Below are positions 24,914-33,710 of a stretch of DNA of 64,000 nt, piece by piece; position 1 is the stretch's first letter, and each line of letters opens with the position of its first letter. A model generated the notes under the pieces. The model was given only the letters and a program-made list of their open reading frames with translations. It was not told the origin of the DNA and did no database searches. Origin of the DNA: Candidatus Phycosocius bacilliformis (GTDB taxonomy: Bacteria > Pseudomonadota > Alphaproteobacteria > Caulobacterales > Aquidulcibacteraceae); NCBI RefSeq assembly GCF_003112735.1, contig NZ_BFBR01000007.1, positions 175,060-239,059 on the forward strand. Reading direction: 5' to 3'. The translations under genes and the position numbers were made by a program.

Positions 24914-25293
24914 GGCTGCGATGGCTCGCTCTGGCGTGTGTTTGTCTGCCGCTGGCGGCCTGTCAGCCCCAAGGAGGGCAGGATGGCGAGCGGCAAGGCC
25001 AGGTTGAGATTGCCCCCGATGCTACCGCCACCGCTGATGTCGACAGACGTGCCACGCTTGCCCTCAAGCAGGATCTGGTCACCCGCTTCCCTCAGAACAG
25101 CCCGACTGAGGTGGTGGAAGAAGGTCTTAAAAAGGACGGGTTTGACTGTGGCCCCAATCCGGCCAAGGCCAGCGAAAGGGCCTGCCTGAGAGCGGTACGC
25201 AAGGAAGGCTGCGAGGAAAACACCATTGTGCGCACCAAGCCTTATCTGCCCGAAAAGGCCCAATTCATTCGGATCTGTGAAATCGTGCGCTAA
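24910..25293 (+). CDS. Small predicted lipoprotein
   Basis: 127 residues. Signal peptide with a clear lipobox (CLPLAAC), then a variable spacer and a conserved C-terminal half with four cysteines (DGFDCGPN, ERACLRAV, KEGCEENT, RICEIVR). The cysteines are spaced as if paired in two disulfides, which fits a periplasmic or outer-membrane location. I know no name for the family. It overlaps cysS by four bases (ATGA) and so is made with it. A longer frame from 24817 merely reads inside cysS. Confidence 0.72.
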   Translation: MRLRWLALACVCLPLAACQPQGGQDGERQGQVEIAPDATATADVDRRATLALKQDLVTRFPQNSPTEVVEEGLKKDGFDCGPNPAKASERACLRAVRKEGCEENTIVRTKPYLPEKAQFIRICEIVR

Positions 25294-25294
25294 G

Positions 25295-25762
25295 TTAGCC
25301 GTGCAGGGTCAAATAGGCTTTCCCGGTCAAGGCGATCAGGGCACCCAAGGTCAACACAGCGCGCAAGGGCCGGTACCACAAGGGCCATCGGCGCATACTG
25401 CCCCCGGTGGACAAAAAGTCCCATGCCCACAACAGAATGAAACCCCCGGCAAACAGGCCTAAACCAACCAAAGGGGCAACATACTGGGTTACCATGGCAA
25501 ATGCGCCGATCAGGGACGGGATAACTGCAGCCGATAAGGTAAAGAAGTTGGGGGCTTCGGGACGGGCTCCAATTTCAAAACCCCAACGTGTCCCACCCAA
25601 AAAAGACAAGATCACAGCGGAATAGGCAAAAAACAAGGTTGTGGACACCCCATCATAGGGTGAGGCCGCCAAAACACTCCCGGCTAAGGTCGCAAAGAAG
25701 GGTATCAGACCCAGGACGCCCAGCACCCACGGACCTATTGGGGCAATATCGCGACGGCGCAT
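25295..25762 (-). CDS. DUF3429 membrane protein
   Basis: 155 residues with five hydrophobic segments. The motif VILSFLGGTRWGFEIG in the middle (F-L-G-G-x-x-W-G) and the C-terminal WDFLSTGG-W-Y-x-x-L-R region match DUF3429, an inner-membrane family of unknown function related to TMEM69. It converges on the lipoprotein gene with only one base between the stops. The gene is 36 bp downstream of the TIGR02186 gene, so the two may share a transcript. Confidence 0.8.
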   Translation of the reverse strand: MRRRDIAPIGPWVLGVLGLIPFFATLAGSVLAASPYDGVSTTLFFAYSAVILSFLGGTRWGFEIGARPEAPNFFTLSAAVIPSLIGAFAMVTQYVAPLVGLGLFAGGFILLWAWDFLSTGGSMRRWPLWYRPLRAVLTLGALIALTGKAYLTLHG

Positions 25763-25798
25763 GAACCTCTCCTTTTGCCAGCGACCACTTACCCGGGC

Positions 25799-26569
25799 CT
25801 AGGCGGGGGCAAAACGTCTGACCAACCCAGCCGCACCGACCCCAGCGACCAAGGCCAGCAGCACCCCTGCCAGCCCATGCAATACAGCATGATCTCGTGC
25901 AAATTCAAAGAGGGCGCGTTCGGCCCCCACTTTCGAGACAACCAACGTGGTCAAGGTCGATTGGGCGGGCCGTCCGTTGCGAAACACCATGACTTTGGCG
26001 GTATATAGCCCCGGCGGTGTGCGATCTGGCATTTGGATATCGGCGCGAAATAACCCCCCTTTGAGCAGCTTCACGCCATTGGGATCGTCGACATAGAGTT
26101 TTTCGGCCTGCCGCTGGGCCACAAAGGCATCAATCAATTCTTCGGCATAGGGCGCATCGGCGCTGGCCTTGGCGACATCAAGCTGCCCGCGTGGCCGCAA
26201 GCCATAAAGCGATAATGTGTCAGCTGGGGCAATTTGTTCCAGCGGGCGGGCGCTGGCCACGCCGAAAAATGTGGGTGCAGCTGCAAAGCTGATCTGATCC
26301 TTGCCGATCCACAAACCCGCTGTGCGCTTGCGTTTGGCAATCCAAGCTGGACGGTCCGGCCCGCGTACAGCCACCACAATGTCGGTTCGCCCCACATTTC
26401 CCGCGCGTACTGAGCCGAACACAGTGACTTTGGCCCCGGTGAAGCTGGACGTCACCAGGACCGCATCTTCCAGGAGAGCCGCAGAGACCTGTGTGCTCTG
26501 GGATTGGGCTGCAGGCGCGCCGAATAGCAAAGCGGCCAAGATGGCGAACAAGCCAAAACGCTGTCTCAT
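25799..26569 (-). CDS. TIGR02186 family protein (membrane-anchored, exported)
   Basis: 256 residues with a signal peptide (FGLFAILAALLFGAPAAQSQ), a beta-rich body and a C-terminal membrane helix (VLLALVAGVGAAGLVRRF). VTSSFTGAKVTVFGSV and the VRGP...WIAKRKRTAGLWI stretch are the family signature (CHP02186), found almost only in alphaproteobacteria next to TauE/SafE permeases. The body probably faces the periplasm. Its role is unknown; pairing with a sulfite-type exporter suggests assisting export of an anion. Start ATG 26569 overlaps the permease stop (ATGA). Confidence 0.85.
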   Translation of the reverse strand: MRQRFGLFAILAALLFGAPAAQSQSTQVSAALLEDAVLVTSSFTGAKVTVFGSVRAGNVGRTDIVVAVRGPDRPAWIAKRKRTAGLWIGKDQISFAAAPTFFGVASARPLEQIAPADTLSLYGLRPRGQLDVAKASADAPYAEELIDAFVAQRQAEKLYVDDPNGVKLLKGGLFRADIQMPDRTPPGLYTAKVMVFRNGRPAQSTLTTLVVSKVGAERALFEFARDHAVLHGLAGVLLALVAGVGAAGLVRRFAPA

Positions 26570-27492
26570 AGGCCACCGCCGGGTGAGGACAACTCAAACA
26601 GATTGGCGGGAACGAAAACAAGATCGGCCGCCAGCCGCAAAGCGACCAGAAGCACCAAAGCGCCTAAAAGCGCACGCAATTGCTCACCCTTGAGCTTGCG
26701 GCCAATGATCACCCCCACTTGGGCCCCCACCACGCCGCCGACGATCAGCAATGCCGAAAGCACCAAATCAAGGCTGCCATTGGCCGCGGCTTGTATGAAG
26801 GTGGTGGTTGAAGCGGTAATCAAAACCTGCAGCGTCGAGGTGCCCACCACAAGATTGGGCGGCATGTGCAACAGATAGACAAGCGCGGGGATCAGGATGA
26901 AGCCGCCACCAACCCCCATAATGGCCGACAAAACGCCTACGCCCACGCCGATGGCCAAAGGCGGGATGACGCTGATCACCAACTTGGAGCGTGGAAACCG
27001 CATTTTGAAAGGTAAGCGGTGGGCCAGGTCTTGGGTGGTTCGCCGCGCCAGTGCCGGGGCGGTTCCGCTGCGCATCCGCACCATGGCCCGCACACTCTCC
27101 CACACAAGGCTTGAGCCCAAAGATCCCAACAGGATGGTGTAGGCGATGCGCACGGTCGCTTCGGCCGCACCTTGTGATTTAAGCCAGCTAAACAGGATTG
27201 AGCCAAGTCCAACCCCAATCACCCCGCCGAGCGAAATAACCAGACCCATTCTCAAATCGACACCACGGCGCTCAAACTGCCCCATGACCGAGGACATGGA
27301 AGAGGCTGCAGCCAGATTGGCACCCGCAGCCACAGCCACCGGCGCAGGAATGCCCATCAGCATTAGCAGCGGGGTCATCAAAAAGCCGCCGCCAACGCCA
27401 AAGATTCCCGACAGGCAACCGACCACCAGCCCCAAAGTGGCCATGAGCCACGGGCTTACCGCCATTTCAGCAATGGGCAGATAAACTTGCAT
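26566..27492 (-). CDS. TauE/SafE family sulfite/anion exporter
   Basis: 308 residues, eight to nine membrane segments in two repeats. Each half carries the family motif: GCLSGIFGVGGGFLMTPLL near the N-terminus and AIMGVGGGFILIPALVYLL in the second half. TauE/SafE permeases export sulfite, sulfoacetate or other organic anions. I chose ATG 27492 because MQVYLPIAEMAV is the usual N-terminus of this subgroup; an upstream start at 27522 is possible. It is coupled to the TIGR02186 gene by a 4-bp overlap. Confidence 0.88.
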   Translation of the reverse strand: MQVYLPIAEMAVSPWLMATLGLVVGCLSGIFGVGGGFLMTPLLMLMGIPAPVAVAAGANLAAASSMSSVMGQFERRGVDLRMGLVISLGGVIGVGLGSILFSWLKSQGAAEATVRIAYTILLGSLGSSLVWESVRAMVRMRSGTAPALARRTTQDLAHRLPFKMRFPRSKLVISVIPPLAIGVGVGVLSAIMGVGGGFILIPALVYLLHMPPNLVVGTSTLQVLITASTTTFIQAAANGSLDLVLSALLIVGGVVGAQVGVIIGRKLKGEQLRALLGALVLLVALRLAADLVFVPANLFELSSPGGGL

Positions 27493-27608
27493 GCGCGCCG
27501 CCCCGGTGAATCGGCCCACCATAGGCTGGAGTGGACGGCGTAGCTATGGCATCGGGTCACATTTGCAGCAACCAAGATCGCCTGACGAGGGGTATAAAAG
27601 GGGCAGAT

Positions 27609-27821
27609 TTAGCCGATCCGCTTGCGCGTCGCCTTGGGCCCGATCAGCAACCACGCAATAAAGCCAATATAGGGCACGAACAGCACCAATACCGACCAGA
27701 CGGCCTTGCCAAATGGGCCCGTCCGATCATTTTGCAGCACATTGATGACGGCCCAAAGGCCCAGCACGAGGGCAAACAGAAAGCCGAAGGTGAATCCGTT
27801 ATTCCACTCCATACCGAACAT
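27609..27821 (-). CDS. PLDc_N-domain small membrane protein
   Basis: 70 residues with two hydrophobic helices separated by a basic loop (FGFLFALVLGLWAVINVLQ, then WSVLVLFVPYIGFIAWLLIG). The ending GPK-x-x-x-K and the W-x-x-x-V-x-x-x-P-x-I-G pattern match the PLDc_N domain, normally the N-terminus of cardiolipin synthases but also found alone. No catalytic HKD domain is present. The function of stand-alone copies is unknown. Confidence 0.75.
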   Translation of the reverse strand: MFGMEWNNGFTFGFLFALVLGLWAVINVLQNDRTGPFGKAVWSVLVLFVPYIGFIAWLLIGPKATRKRIG

Positions 27822-27943
27822 GAGTCAGTTGCTCCTACACAAGGCCCTGCAATTGCCGCAGACTTATGATATTGGGGCCGCCCGCTGCTGGCGCAATGGC
27901 CAGTTGTCACCCCAATGCGCGTGAAAGCACAAAGCCGCCTGTC

Positions 27944-29245
27944 ATGACGACTGATGTCCTGCCACAGATCGAACAAGAGGTCGCAGACCCAAGCGGGACG
28001 GTCGAAACCATCACGCTGGGCTGTCGTCTGAACCTGTATGAATCCGAAGCCATGCGCAATTTGGCCCAAGAGGCGGGGCTTGCCAATGTGGTTCTGGTCA
28101 ATACATGTGCCGTTACCGGCGAAGCTGTGCGTCAGGCGCGCCAGACCATCCGGCGCGCCCGAAAGCAAAAGCCCGATGCGTTGATCGTGGTTACGGGCTG
28201 TGCGGCCCAAATTGATCCGGCCATGTTTGCGGCCATGCCTGAGGTCGACCGCGTCATCGGCAATGCTGAAAAATCACAAGCATCCACCTATCAAAGCCTC
28301 GCCAAGGGTGACAGCGAGCGGGTGCGCGTCAATGACATCATGAGTGTGCGCGAAACCGCCGGTCATCTGATCGATGGTGTGCAGGATCGCGCACGGGCCT
28401 ATGTCCAGGTGCAGAACGGCTGCGACCATCGCTGTACATTCTGCATCATCCCATTCGGGCGCGGTAATTCACGTTCCGTGCCGGCCGGCGAGGTTGTGGC
28501 CATGATTGGCCGACTGGTCGCTAAAGGTGTGCCTGAAGTGGTGCTGTCAGGGGTTGATATGACCTCTTGGGGGGCAGACCTGCCCGGACAGCCCACACTT
28601 GGCGAACTTGTTCAGCGCATCTTGAAATTGGTCCCCGACCTAAAGCGGTTGCGATTGTCCTCGGTGGATGCGGTCGAGATTGACGATGTGTTGTTCCGCC
28701 TGCTGGTGGAGGATGAGCGCATGATGCCGCACTTGCATCTGTCGCTTCAACACGGGGCCGACCTGATCTTAAAGCGCATGAAGCGTCGCCACACCCGGGC
28801 TGATGCCATTGCCCTGGCGCAACGTCTGCGCGCGGCTCGCCCCGAGATCGCTTTTGGCGCAGATTTGATTGCAGGTTTTCCAACCGAGACTGAGGCCCAT
28901 TTTGCAGACTCGCTGGCTCTGGTGGATGAGGTCGGACTGGCCTTTTTGCATGTCTTCCCCTTCTCACCGCGGCCTGAAACCCCCGCAGCCCGCATGCCCC
29001 AACTCGACAAGGCGGTGATCAAGGCCCGGGCGGCGGCTTTGCGTGCCAAAGGTGATCAGGCTTTGACGGCCTATCTGGACCGGCAAATTGGCTCGGTCCA
29101 AACCGTTTTGATCGAGCGCGACGGTCGGGGACGGCTCGACAGCTTTGCCGAAATCCATGTCGCGGGCGGACAGGCTGGCCAATTGCTGCAAGCCCGCGTC
29201 ATTGGGCGGGGCACGGGGCATTTGATTGGTGAAGCGCTCGCTTAA
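27944..29245 (+). CDS. mtaB: tRNA-t6A37 methylthiotransferase
   Basis: 433 residues, radical-SAM methylthiotransferase converting t6A37 to ms2t6A37 in tRNAs. Domains in order: UPF0004 with three cluster cysteines (TLGCRLNLYESE, VNTCAVT, TGCAAQ), a radical SAM core with CDHRCTFC (C-x3-C-x2-C), and a C-terminal TRAM domain (GSVQTVLIERDG, ending GRGTGHLIGEAL). The TLGCR-x-N-x-x-E form and the FPFSPRPETPA loop point to MtaB and not MiaB or RimO. An upstream in-frame ATG at 27866 would add 26 poorly conserved residues. Confidence 0.94.
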   Translation: MTTDVLPQIEQEVADPSGTVETITLGCRLNLYESEAMRNLAQEAGLANVVLVNTCAVTGEAVRQARQTIRRARKQKPDALIVVTGCAAQIDPAMFAAMPEVDRVIGNAEKSQASTYQSLAKGDSERVRVNDIMSVRETAGHLIDGVQDRARAYVQVQNGCDHRCTFCIIPFGRGNSRSVPAGEVVAMIGRLVAKGVPEVVLSGVDMTSWGADLPGQPTLGELVQRILKLVPDLKRLRLSSVDAVEIDDVLFRLLVEDERMMPHLHLSLQHGADLILKRMKRRHTRADAIALAQRLRAARPEIAFGADLIAGFPTETEAHFADSLALVDEVGLAFLHVFPFSPRPETPAARMPQLDKAVIKARAAALRAKGDQALTAYLDRQIGSVQTVLIERDGRGRLDSFAEIHVAGGQAGQLLQARVIGRGTGHLIGEALA

Positions 29246-29289
29246 ACCTTCGCCGACGTCGCCACGCCCCGCACTGCCATTTCCTGAAT

Positions 29290-29317
29290 ACTTATAGTCA
29301 TTACGTTAACTTATAGT
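29290..29317. promoter_or_regulatory. Direct repeat ACTTATAGT upstream of the crescentin-like gene
   Basis: Two perfect copies of ACTTATAGT start 19 bp apart (29290 and 29309), close to two helical turns, within an AT-rich spacer. They lie 110-135 bp upstream of the coiled-coil gene. They could be tandem binding sites for an unidentified regulator or part of a promoter. Confidence 0.35.
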
Positions 29318-29339
29318 GGGGCTACCACGGTTAAACTCG

Positions 29340-29354
29340 TTAAAGAATGATTAA
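29340..29354. promoter_or_regulatory. Full CtrA box (TTAA-N7-TTAA)
   Basis: TTAAAGAATGATTAA matches the alphaproteobacterial CtrA consensus exactly, with a seven-base spacer. A third TTAA lies at 29331. The box is 71 bp upstream of the coiled-coil gene start, a normal promoter distance. A GANTC methylation site (GATTC, 29419-29423) touches the start codon region. Confidence 0.6.
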
Positions 29355-29424
29355 AATAGGCTTGCCTAGCGCACTTCCATTATGTACTCAGGAATTCTGG
29401 AAATGTAACGAGTAGGGCGATTCC

Positions 29425-30774
29425 ATGGCCACCATAATGAATATTTTTTCTCGTCTTGGCTCAAGCGGCACTGAGCGCCAAGATGCTGAGTTTGATACCC
29501 AAATTGGCGAAAAATCTGCTGCGAACACCTCAATTCAGGACATTGCTGCATTTGAATTGCTTGGGCAGCACCAACAAATGATCTCAAACGGCGTTGATTC
29601 CGTGATCAAGGACCTTGATACAGTGGCCGCGCTGGTTGGCCAGCTCTCCCACATCAAAGGCGATATGGCCCGAACCTTTGAGAGCCATCGTAAAATGGCC
29701 CTCGAATTGGCCGATGTGATCAAGGACAAGGAACGTGCTGAAGCCGGTTTGCGCGACAAGAGCACACAGAATGAATCCCTCACCGCAGATTTGCGTTCGA
29801 CACGCGCAAATTTGGAAGAGACCGCGCGTAATTTTGGCAAGGCCAAGAGCGAATTAGAGGCGCTGGAAAACCGCTTCCATCTTCTGGGCGTGTCCAAAAA
29901 GGATGTGGATGATCAATTGCAGCGTTTGCAGTCGCAACTGACCAGCATTCAGGATGAGGCAACCTCGCTTGAGCGCGAAGTGGCAGGCCTGCGCGAGAAT
30001 GGATCAGTTCAGGCCTCGCGCATTTCCGAACTGACTGAGAAGTATAATGATGCCAATAATAAGTGCATCTTCTTGACCAATAAATGCGAAGCTCTGGAAC
30101 TCAATCTGCAGGAAAAGATCAGTGAAATGGTCGGTCTGCGGGAATTGGTCGATCTGCTGACCCAGGAAAAAGAGACCGCTTTGGTCTATGGCCGCCAGAA
30201 GGAAATGGAGGCCACTCAGGCACGAACCGAGGCCAATCGTCTGTTCCAGCAAAATCAGCAGGACAAAAAGACCCGTGAGATTGACGCCAATAATCTGCGT
30301 CTGGAACTCGACACGGTGCGCTCGAACCTCAAGACCCATCAGGATCTGGTGGCAGAGCTGCGCAACATGAATGAGCGTTTGACGGCTGATCTTGAACTGG
30401 CTGAAGAGCGTAACAAGACCCTGACCGCCAATAACAACCGGCGTGAAGCGTTGATCACGCGGATTTCCGCCAAGCTGGAAGCCACCGCCACCGCCCGCTC
30501 GCAGATTGAGCAGTCACGCGCGGTGATGAGCTCGCGGCTTGAAACCATCACACAGATTCTGGCCGAGCGGGAATCGGACGTGAAGCGGCTTGAAAGCGAG
30601 CTTGAACTAGCCCTTTCCCGTCATCACGAACATGCCGGCATGGCGGATGACAAAATCGAAGCGCTCAACAACCGGGTGTTCGAACTGGAGAAGGAATTGA
30701 GCTCGAGCCAAAATGAGGCGGCTTTCTACTCCAGCCAGCTTGATGCCATTCAGCGCCAACCCGTTCGGGCTTAA
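29425..30774 (+). CDS. Crescentin-like coiled-coil cytoskeletal protein
   Basis: 449 residues, no membrane segment, almost entirely alpha-helical heptads from about residue 60 to 440. A short non-coil head (MATIMNIFSRLGSSGTERQD) and a short tail (SQLDAIQRQPVRA) flank the rod. Length and plan are close to Caulobacter crescentin (457 residues), an intermediate-filament-like protein that bends the cell, and proteins of this kind are common in its relatives. The rod is rich in Glu, Lys, Arg, Asn and Gln. I see no HAMP, ATPase or secretion signal. Upstream lie a CtrA box and a GANTC site, which would fit cell-cycle control. Terminator hairpins follow. It could instead be another coiled-coil polarity or scaffold factor. 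Confidence 0.65.
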   Translation: MATIMNIFSRLGSSGTERQDAEFDTQIGEKSAANTSIQDIAAFELLGQHQQMISNGVDSVIKDLDTVAALVGQLSHIKGDMARTFESHRKMALELADVIKDKERAEAGLRDKSTQNESLTADLRSTRANLEETARNFGKAKSELEALENRFHLLGVSKKDVDDQLQRLQSQLTSIQDEATSLEREVAGLRENGSVQASRISELTEKYNDANNKCIFLTNKCEALELNLQEKISEMVGLRELVDLLTQEKETALVYGRQKEMEATQARTEANRLFQQNQQDKKTREIDANNLRLELDTVRSNLKTHQDLVAELRNMNERLTADLELAEERNKTLTANNNRREALITRISAKLEATATARSQIEQSRAVMSSRLETITQILAERESDVKRLESELELALSRHHEHAGMADDKIEALNNRVFELEKELSSSQNEAAFYSSQLDAIQRQPVRA

Positions 30775-30780
30775 GCCCAA

Positions 30781-30848
30781 CAAGGGCGCATGACCCTTGT
30801 AAAAAGGACAGCAGGCATGACCCCGTCGCTTGGCGGGGTCATTTCTTT
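30781..30848. terminator. Two hairpins ending the coiled-coil gene and the facing GDPD operon
   Basis: First hairpin CAAGGG/CCCTTG (30781-30799). Second hairpin ATGACCCCG/CGGGGTCAT (30817-30842) followed by TTCTTTT on plus. The second overlaps the last codon of the minus-strand GDPD gene and probably works in both directions. Confidence 0.75.
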
Positions 30849-31825
30849 TGGCGACGGGCCAAAGCAGGCGCGATTTGCTCTACCGCATCGGTCCACACGC
30901 CCACGCCAGCAGGCAAGTCCTTCAGCAATTCGGGATCATTGAGGCCAGCCAATTGTGAGTTGGCTCCCTTGGGAATAGGCCCTGTCACCAGAACCAGACT
31001 GCCTATAGTGGCCATGCGGGCGGCAAAATCGCGGTCCCACCCCCACATCAGATGGGTGTGGCTGATGGGGACCAGCACAAGCGTATTATGGCAGGCTTGG
31101 GGAATTGTGCCCGACCAGCCCAGTGAGACATAACCCTTGAGGCAATCAGCCACCTGCTTTTTGGAAAAGGCAATGAAACCGGGGCCAGCGGCCTTCACGA
31201 AGGCCTCAACCGGCACCTCATGTCCATAGACCATAACACGGTCTGGGCCGATCTGGCGGGCGGCCAGATAAGCCGCCAATTTGCGACCTTCTTCGGGGTC
31301 ACGGCTCTTGATATTGATGAGGAGGCGGGTCTTCGGCACTGCCGTCAACACCTCATCCAGATTGGGGATCAGCCCCACACCCTTTCCGCGCAGAGGAAAG
31401 GTGGCACCCTCGTCGGCACTATAGCCATAGCCAGCATCCAGGCTGCGCAAATAGGCCATGTCGTGATAGCGGGTGACACCGTGTCCATTGGTGCGGCACT
31501 CCAGCGTCCAGTCATGGAAAACGGCAAAATCGCCGTCCGTGGTGGGATGGACATCAATCTCGATCATGTCCGCACCTAATGCGACGGTCGCCGCAAGCGA
31601 CGGCAAGGTGTTTTCGATCAATGTGTGGGTCGGGGGATTAATCCGCGTCGCCGTGCAGTCATCTCGGCCGAGGTTTTCGCGCGAATAGGTCTGGTGCACA
31701 CCGCGATGGGCCAGGATCGGGTGGGCGGAAGGGGTTTGTGCATGTGCCAGGCTGAAAGACCAAGCGGCGATTGCGACGGCTGCACTTAGGCTTAAGCTCA
31801 AGCCTTGACCATTTTTCCTGCCCAT
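30839..31825 (-). CDS. Periplasmic glycerophosphodiester phosphodiesterase family protein
   Basis: 328 residues. Signal peptide (LSLSAAVAIAAWSFSLAHAQ). TIM-barrel GDPD motifs are present: HPILAHRGVHQTY, IENTLPSLAATVALGADMIEIDVHPTTDGDFAVFHD read in parts, with the HR...E-x-D-V...H catalytic and metal residues intact. It would hydrolyse glycerophosphodiesters to glycerol-3-phosphate and an alcohol in the periplasm. The C-terminus is less typical (HTHLMWGWDRDFAARM). It is the last gene of a five-gene minus operon, 15 bp after apaG, and ends at the terminator hairpin. Confidence 0.88.
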   Translation of the reverse strand: MGRKNGQGLSLSLSAAVAIAAWSFSLAHAQTPSAHPILAHRGVHQTYSRENLGRDDCTATRINPPTHTLIENTLPSLAATVALGADMIEIDVHPTTDGDFAVFHDWTLECRTNGHGVTRYHDMAYLRSLDAGYGYSADEGATFPLRGKGVGLIPNLDEVLTAVPKTRLLINIKSRDPEEGRKLAAYLAARQIGPDRVMVYGHEVPVEAFVKAAGPGFIAFSKKQVADCLKGYVSLGWSGTIPQACHNTLVLVPISHTHLMWGWDRDFAARMATIGSLVLVTGPIPKGANSQLAGLNDPELLKDLPAGVGVWTDAVEQIAPALARRQKK

Positions 31826-31840
31826 CAACAGGCCCTTTCC

Positions 31841-32239
31841 TCAATTGACGCGCTGCTCCTCATAAGGGCTATCGAGAGAAAAAGCCGGAATTTGGGCATC
31901 AAACGTCTCCCCATCTTCCGTCTGCATCACATAGGTCCCCATCATGAGGCCCGATGGGGTGCTGAGCGGGCAGGCCGAGGTGTAGAGGAAACTGTCACCT
32001 TCGCGCAGGATAGGCTGCTCGCCCACAACGCCCGGGCCTTTGACTGTCTGGGTCTGGCCATGCTTGTCGATGATGGTCCAATGGCGCGCGGTCAATTGGA
32101 CTGTGGTGTGGCCTTCATTGGTGATCTCCACATGATAGGCCCAGACATAGGTATTTCGGGTAGGGTCTGACTGGTCTTCCAAGAATTGCGGTGTCACAGC
32201 GACGCGGACGCCGCGGGTCAAAGCTGAATAGTCACTCAT
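31841..32239 (-). CDS. apaG: ApaG domain protein
   Basis: 132 residues, the family length. Fibronectin-III-like beta sandwich: GVRVAVTPQFLEDQSDP, YVWAYHVEITNEG, RHWTIIDKHG, GVVGEQPILREGDSF, and the signature SACPLSTPSGLMMGTYVM. ApaG is linked to Co2+/Mg2+ tolerance and diadenosine nucleotide metabolism, but its biochemical role is unsettled. ATG 32239 is chosen because the SDYSALTRGV N-terminus fits. It lies between the aldehyde dehydrogenase and GDPD genes. Confidence 0.94.
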   Translation of the reverse strand: MSDYSALTRGVRVAVTPQFLEDQSDPTRNTYVWAYHVEITNEGHTTVQLTARHWTIIDKHGQTQTVKGPGVVGEQPILREGDSFLYTSACPLSTPSGLMMGTYVMQTEDGETFDAQIPAFSLDSPYEEQRVN

Positions 32240-32278
32240 GGGAGGATCAACCGACGTAAGACCCACATGATGTGGCCC

Positions 32279-33709
32279 TCACACGTCAAACACCACGCCC
32301 TGCGCCAAAGGCAAGGCGGTGGAATAATTGATCGTCTGGGTCTGGCGCACCATATAGGCTTTCCAGGAATCCGAGCCGGCTTCGCGGCCACCCCCCGTCT
32401 CCTTTTCACCCCCGAACGCCCCGCCAATCTCGGCCCCTGATGTGCCAATATTAACATTGGCGATCCCGCAATCTGAGCCCTGATGTGACAGGAAAGTCTC
32501 AGCCTCGCGCAGGTCCGTGGTGAAAATCGCTGAAGACAGGCCTTGCGGGACATCATTTTGGATGGCGATGGCCTCAGCGAGGCTGTCGGCCTCGACAATG
32601 TAGAGAATAGGGGCAAACGTCTCATGCCGCATGATGGCGGTTTGAGCCGGCATGTCGACCAATGCAGGCTGGACATAATGGCCATGTATATGTCGGCCTC
32701 CAACCAGAATCCGCCCCCCTTCGGCTTGGGCGGTTTCAAGAGCGCCCTGCATGGCTTCCACCGCCTGTGCATCGATCAAGGGGCCGACGAGGGTTTCAGG
32801 CTTGCGCGGGTCGCCAATGGGCAGACTGTGATAGGCGCGGACCAGACGCTCAACAAGTTCTGCCTTAATACTGGGGTGTACGATCAGGCGTCGCAGCGTT
32901 GTGCATCTCTGCCCCGCGGTGCCGACAGCTGCAAACACGATGGCGCGTGCGGCCAGATCAAGGTCCGCACTGGGCCGCACAATCATCGCGCCATTGCCAC
33001 CCAATTCCAGAAGCACGCGCTTAAGACGCGTTGCGCAAGCCGAAGCCACCAACTTGCCCATTGCGGTCGACCCGGTGGCAGACACCAGACGGACATGGGG
33101 ATTATCAACCAAGGCCGCCCCAATATCACCCGCCCCTTGGACCAACTGGACCAAACCGGCCGGCGCTTCAGTCCCAAATTTGGCAACCGCACGGGCAAAG
33201 ATGGCACAGGTAATCTGGGCACACAGCGGGGTCTTTTCTGATGGTTTCCAGATCACCGGATTGCCACAGACCAAGGCCAGCATGGCATTCCATGCAAACA
33301 CTGCAACCGGGAAATTGAAGGCGCTAATCACCAAAACCGGGCCCAAAGGCTTCCAGCGTTCAAGCAAATGATGGCCGGGACGTTCGGACGCCAACGTCAG
33401 GCCCGTCAATTGGCGCGATAGACCGACAGCATAATCCGCCATATCGATCATTTCCTGGACTTCGCCCAAGGCCTCCGATCGGGTCTTGCCCGCCTCCAGC
33501 GTCACCATATCGGCCAATTCCTGCTTGCGCAGGCGCAATTCTTCACCCCACAAACGCACAAGCTCGCCCCGACGCGGGGCAGGCAGATTGCGCCAGACCA
33601 AAAAGGCCGCTTGGGCGATGTCGCCTGCAGCCGTGCACTCATCAAGACTGGCGGCGGGAACCTCACCCAGCTTTTGACCATCGATGGGAGACAGTGACGC
33701 AATCAGCAT
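32279..33709 (-). CDS. ALDH7-like (aminoadipate-semialdehyde type) aldehyde dehydrogenase
   Basis: 476 residues, NAD(P)-dependent. Active-site Cys in GTAGQRCTT and general base Glu in LLELGGNGAM; the NAD site has SAFNFPVAVFAWN and KPSEKTPLCAQ. The GTAGQRCTTLRR form and GGAFGGEKETGGGREAGSD end are typical of the ALDH7/antiquitin group, which oxidises alpha-aminoadipate semialdehyde (piperideine-6-carboxylate) in lysine breakdown. No other lysine catabolism genes are close. The ATG is separated from the dcd stop by a single base, so translation is coupled. Confidence 0.88.
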   Translation of the reverse strand: MLIASLSPIDGQKLGEVPAASLDECTAAGDIAQAAFLVWRNLPAPRRGELVRLWGEELRLRKQELADMVTLEAGKTRSEALGEVQEMIDMADYAVGLSRQLTGLTLASERPGHHLLERWKPLGPVLVISAFNFPVAVFAWNAMLALVCGNPVIWKPSEKTPLCAQITCAIFARAVAKFGTEAPAGLVQLVQGAGDIGAALVDNPHVRLVSATGSTAMGKLVASACATRLKRVLLELGGNGAMIVRPSADLDLAARAIVFAAVGTAGQRCTTLRRLIVHPSIKAELVERLVRAYHSLPIGDPRKPETLVGPLIDAQAVEAMQGALETAQAEGGRILVGGRHIHGHYVQPALVDMPAQTAIMRHETFAPILYIVEADSLAEAIAIQNDVPQGLSSAIFTTDLREAETFLSHQGSDCGIANVNIGTSGAEIGGAFGGEKETGGGREAGSDSWKAYMVRQTQTINYSTALPLAQGVVFDV

Positions 33710-33710
33710 A

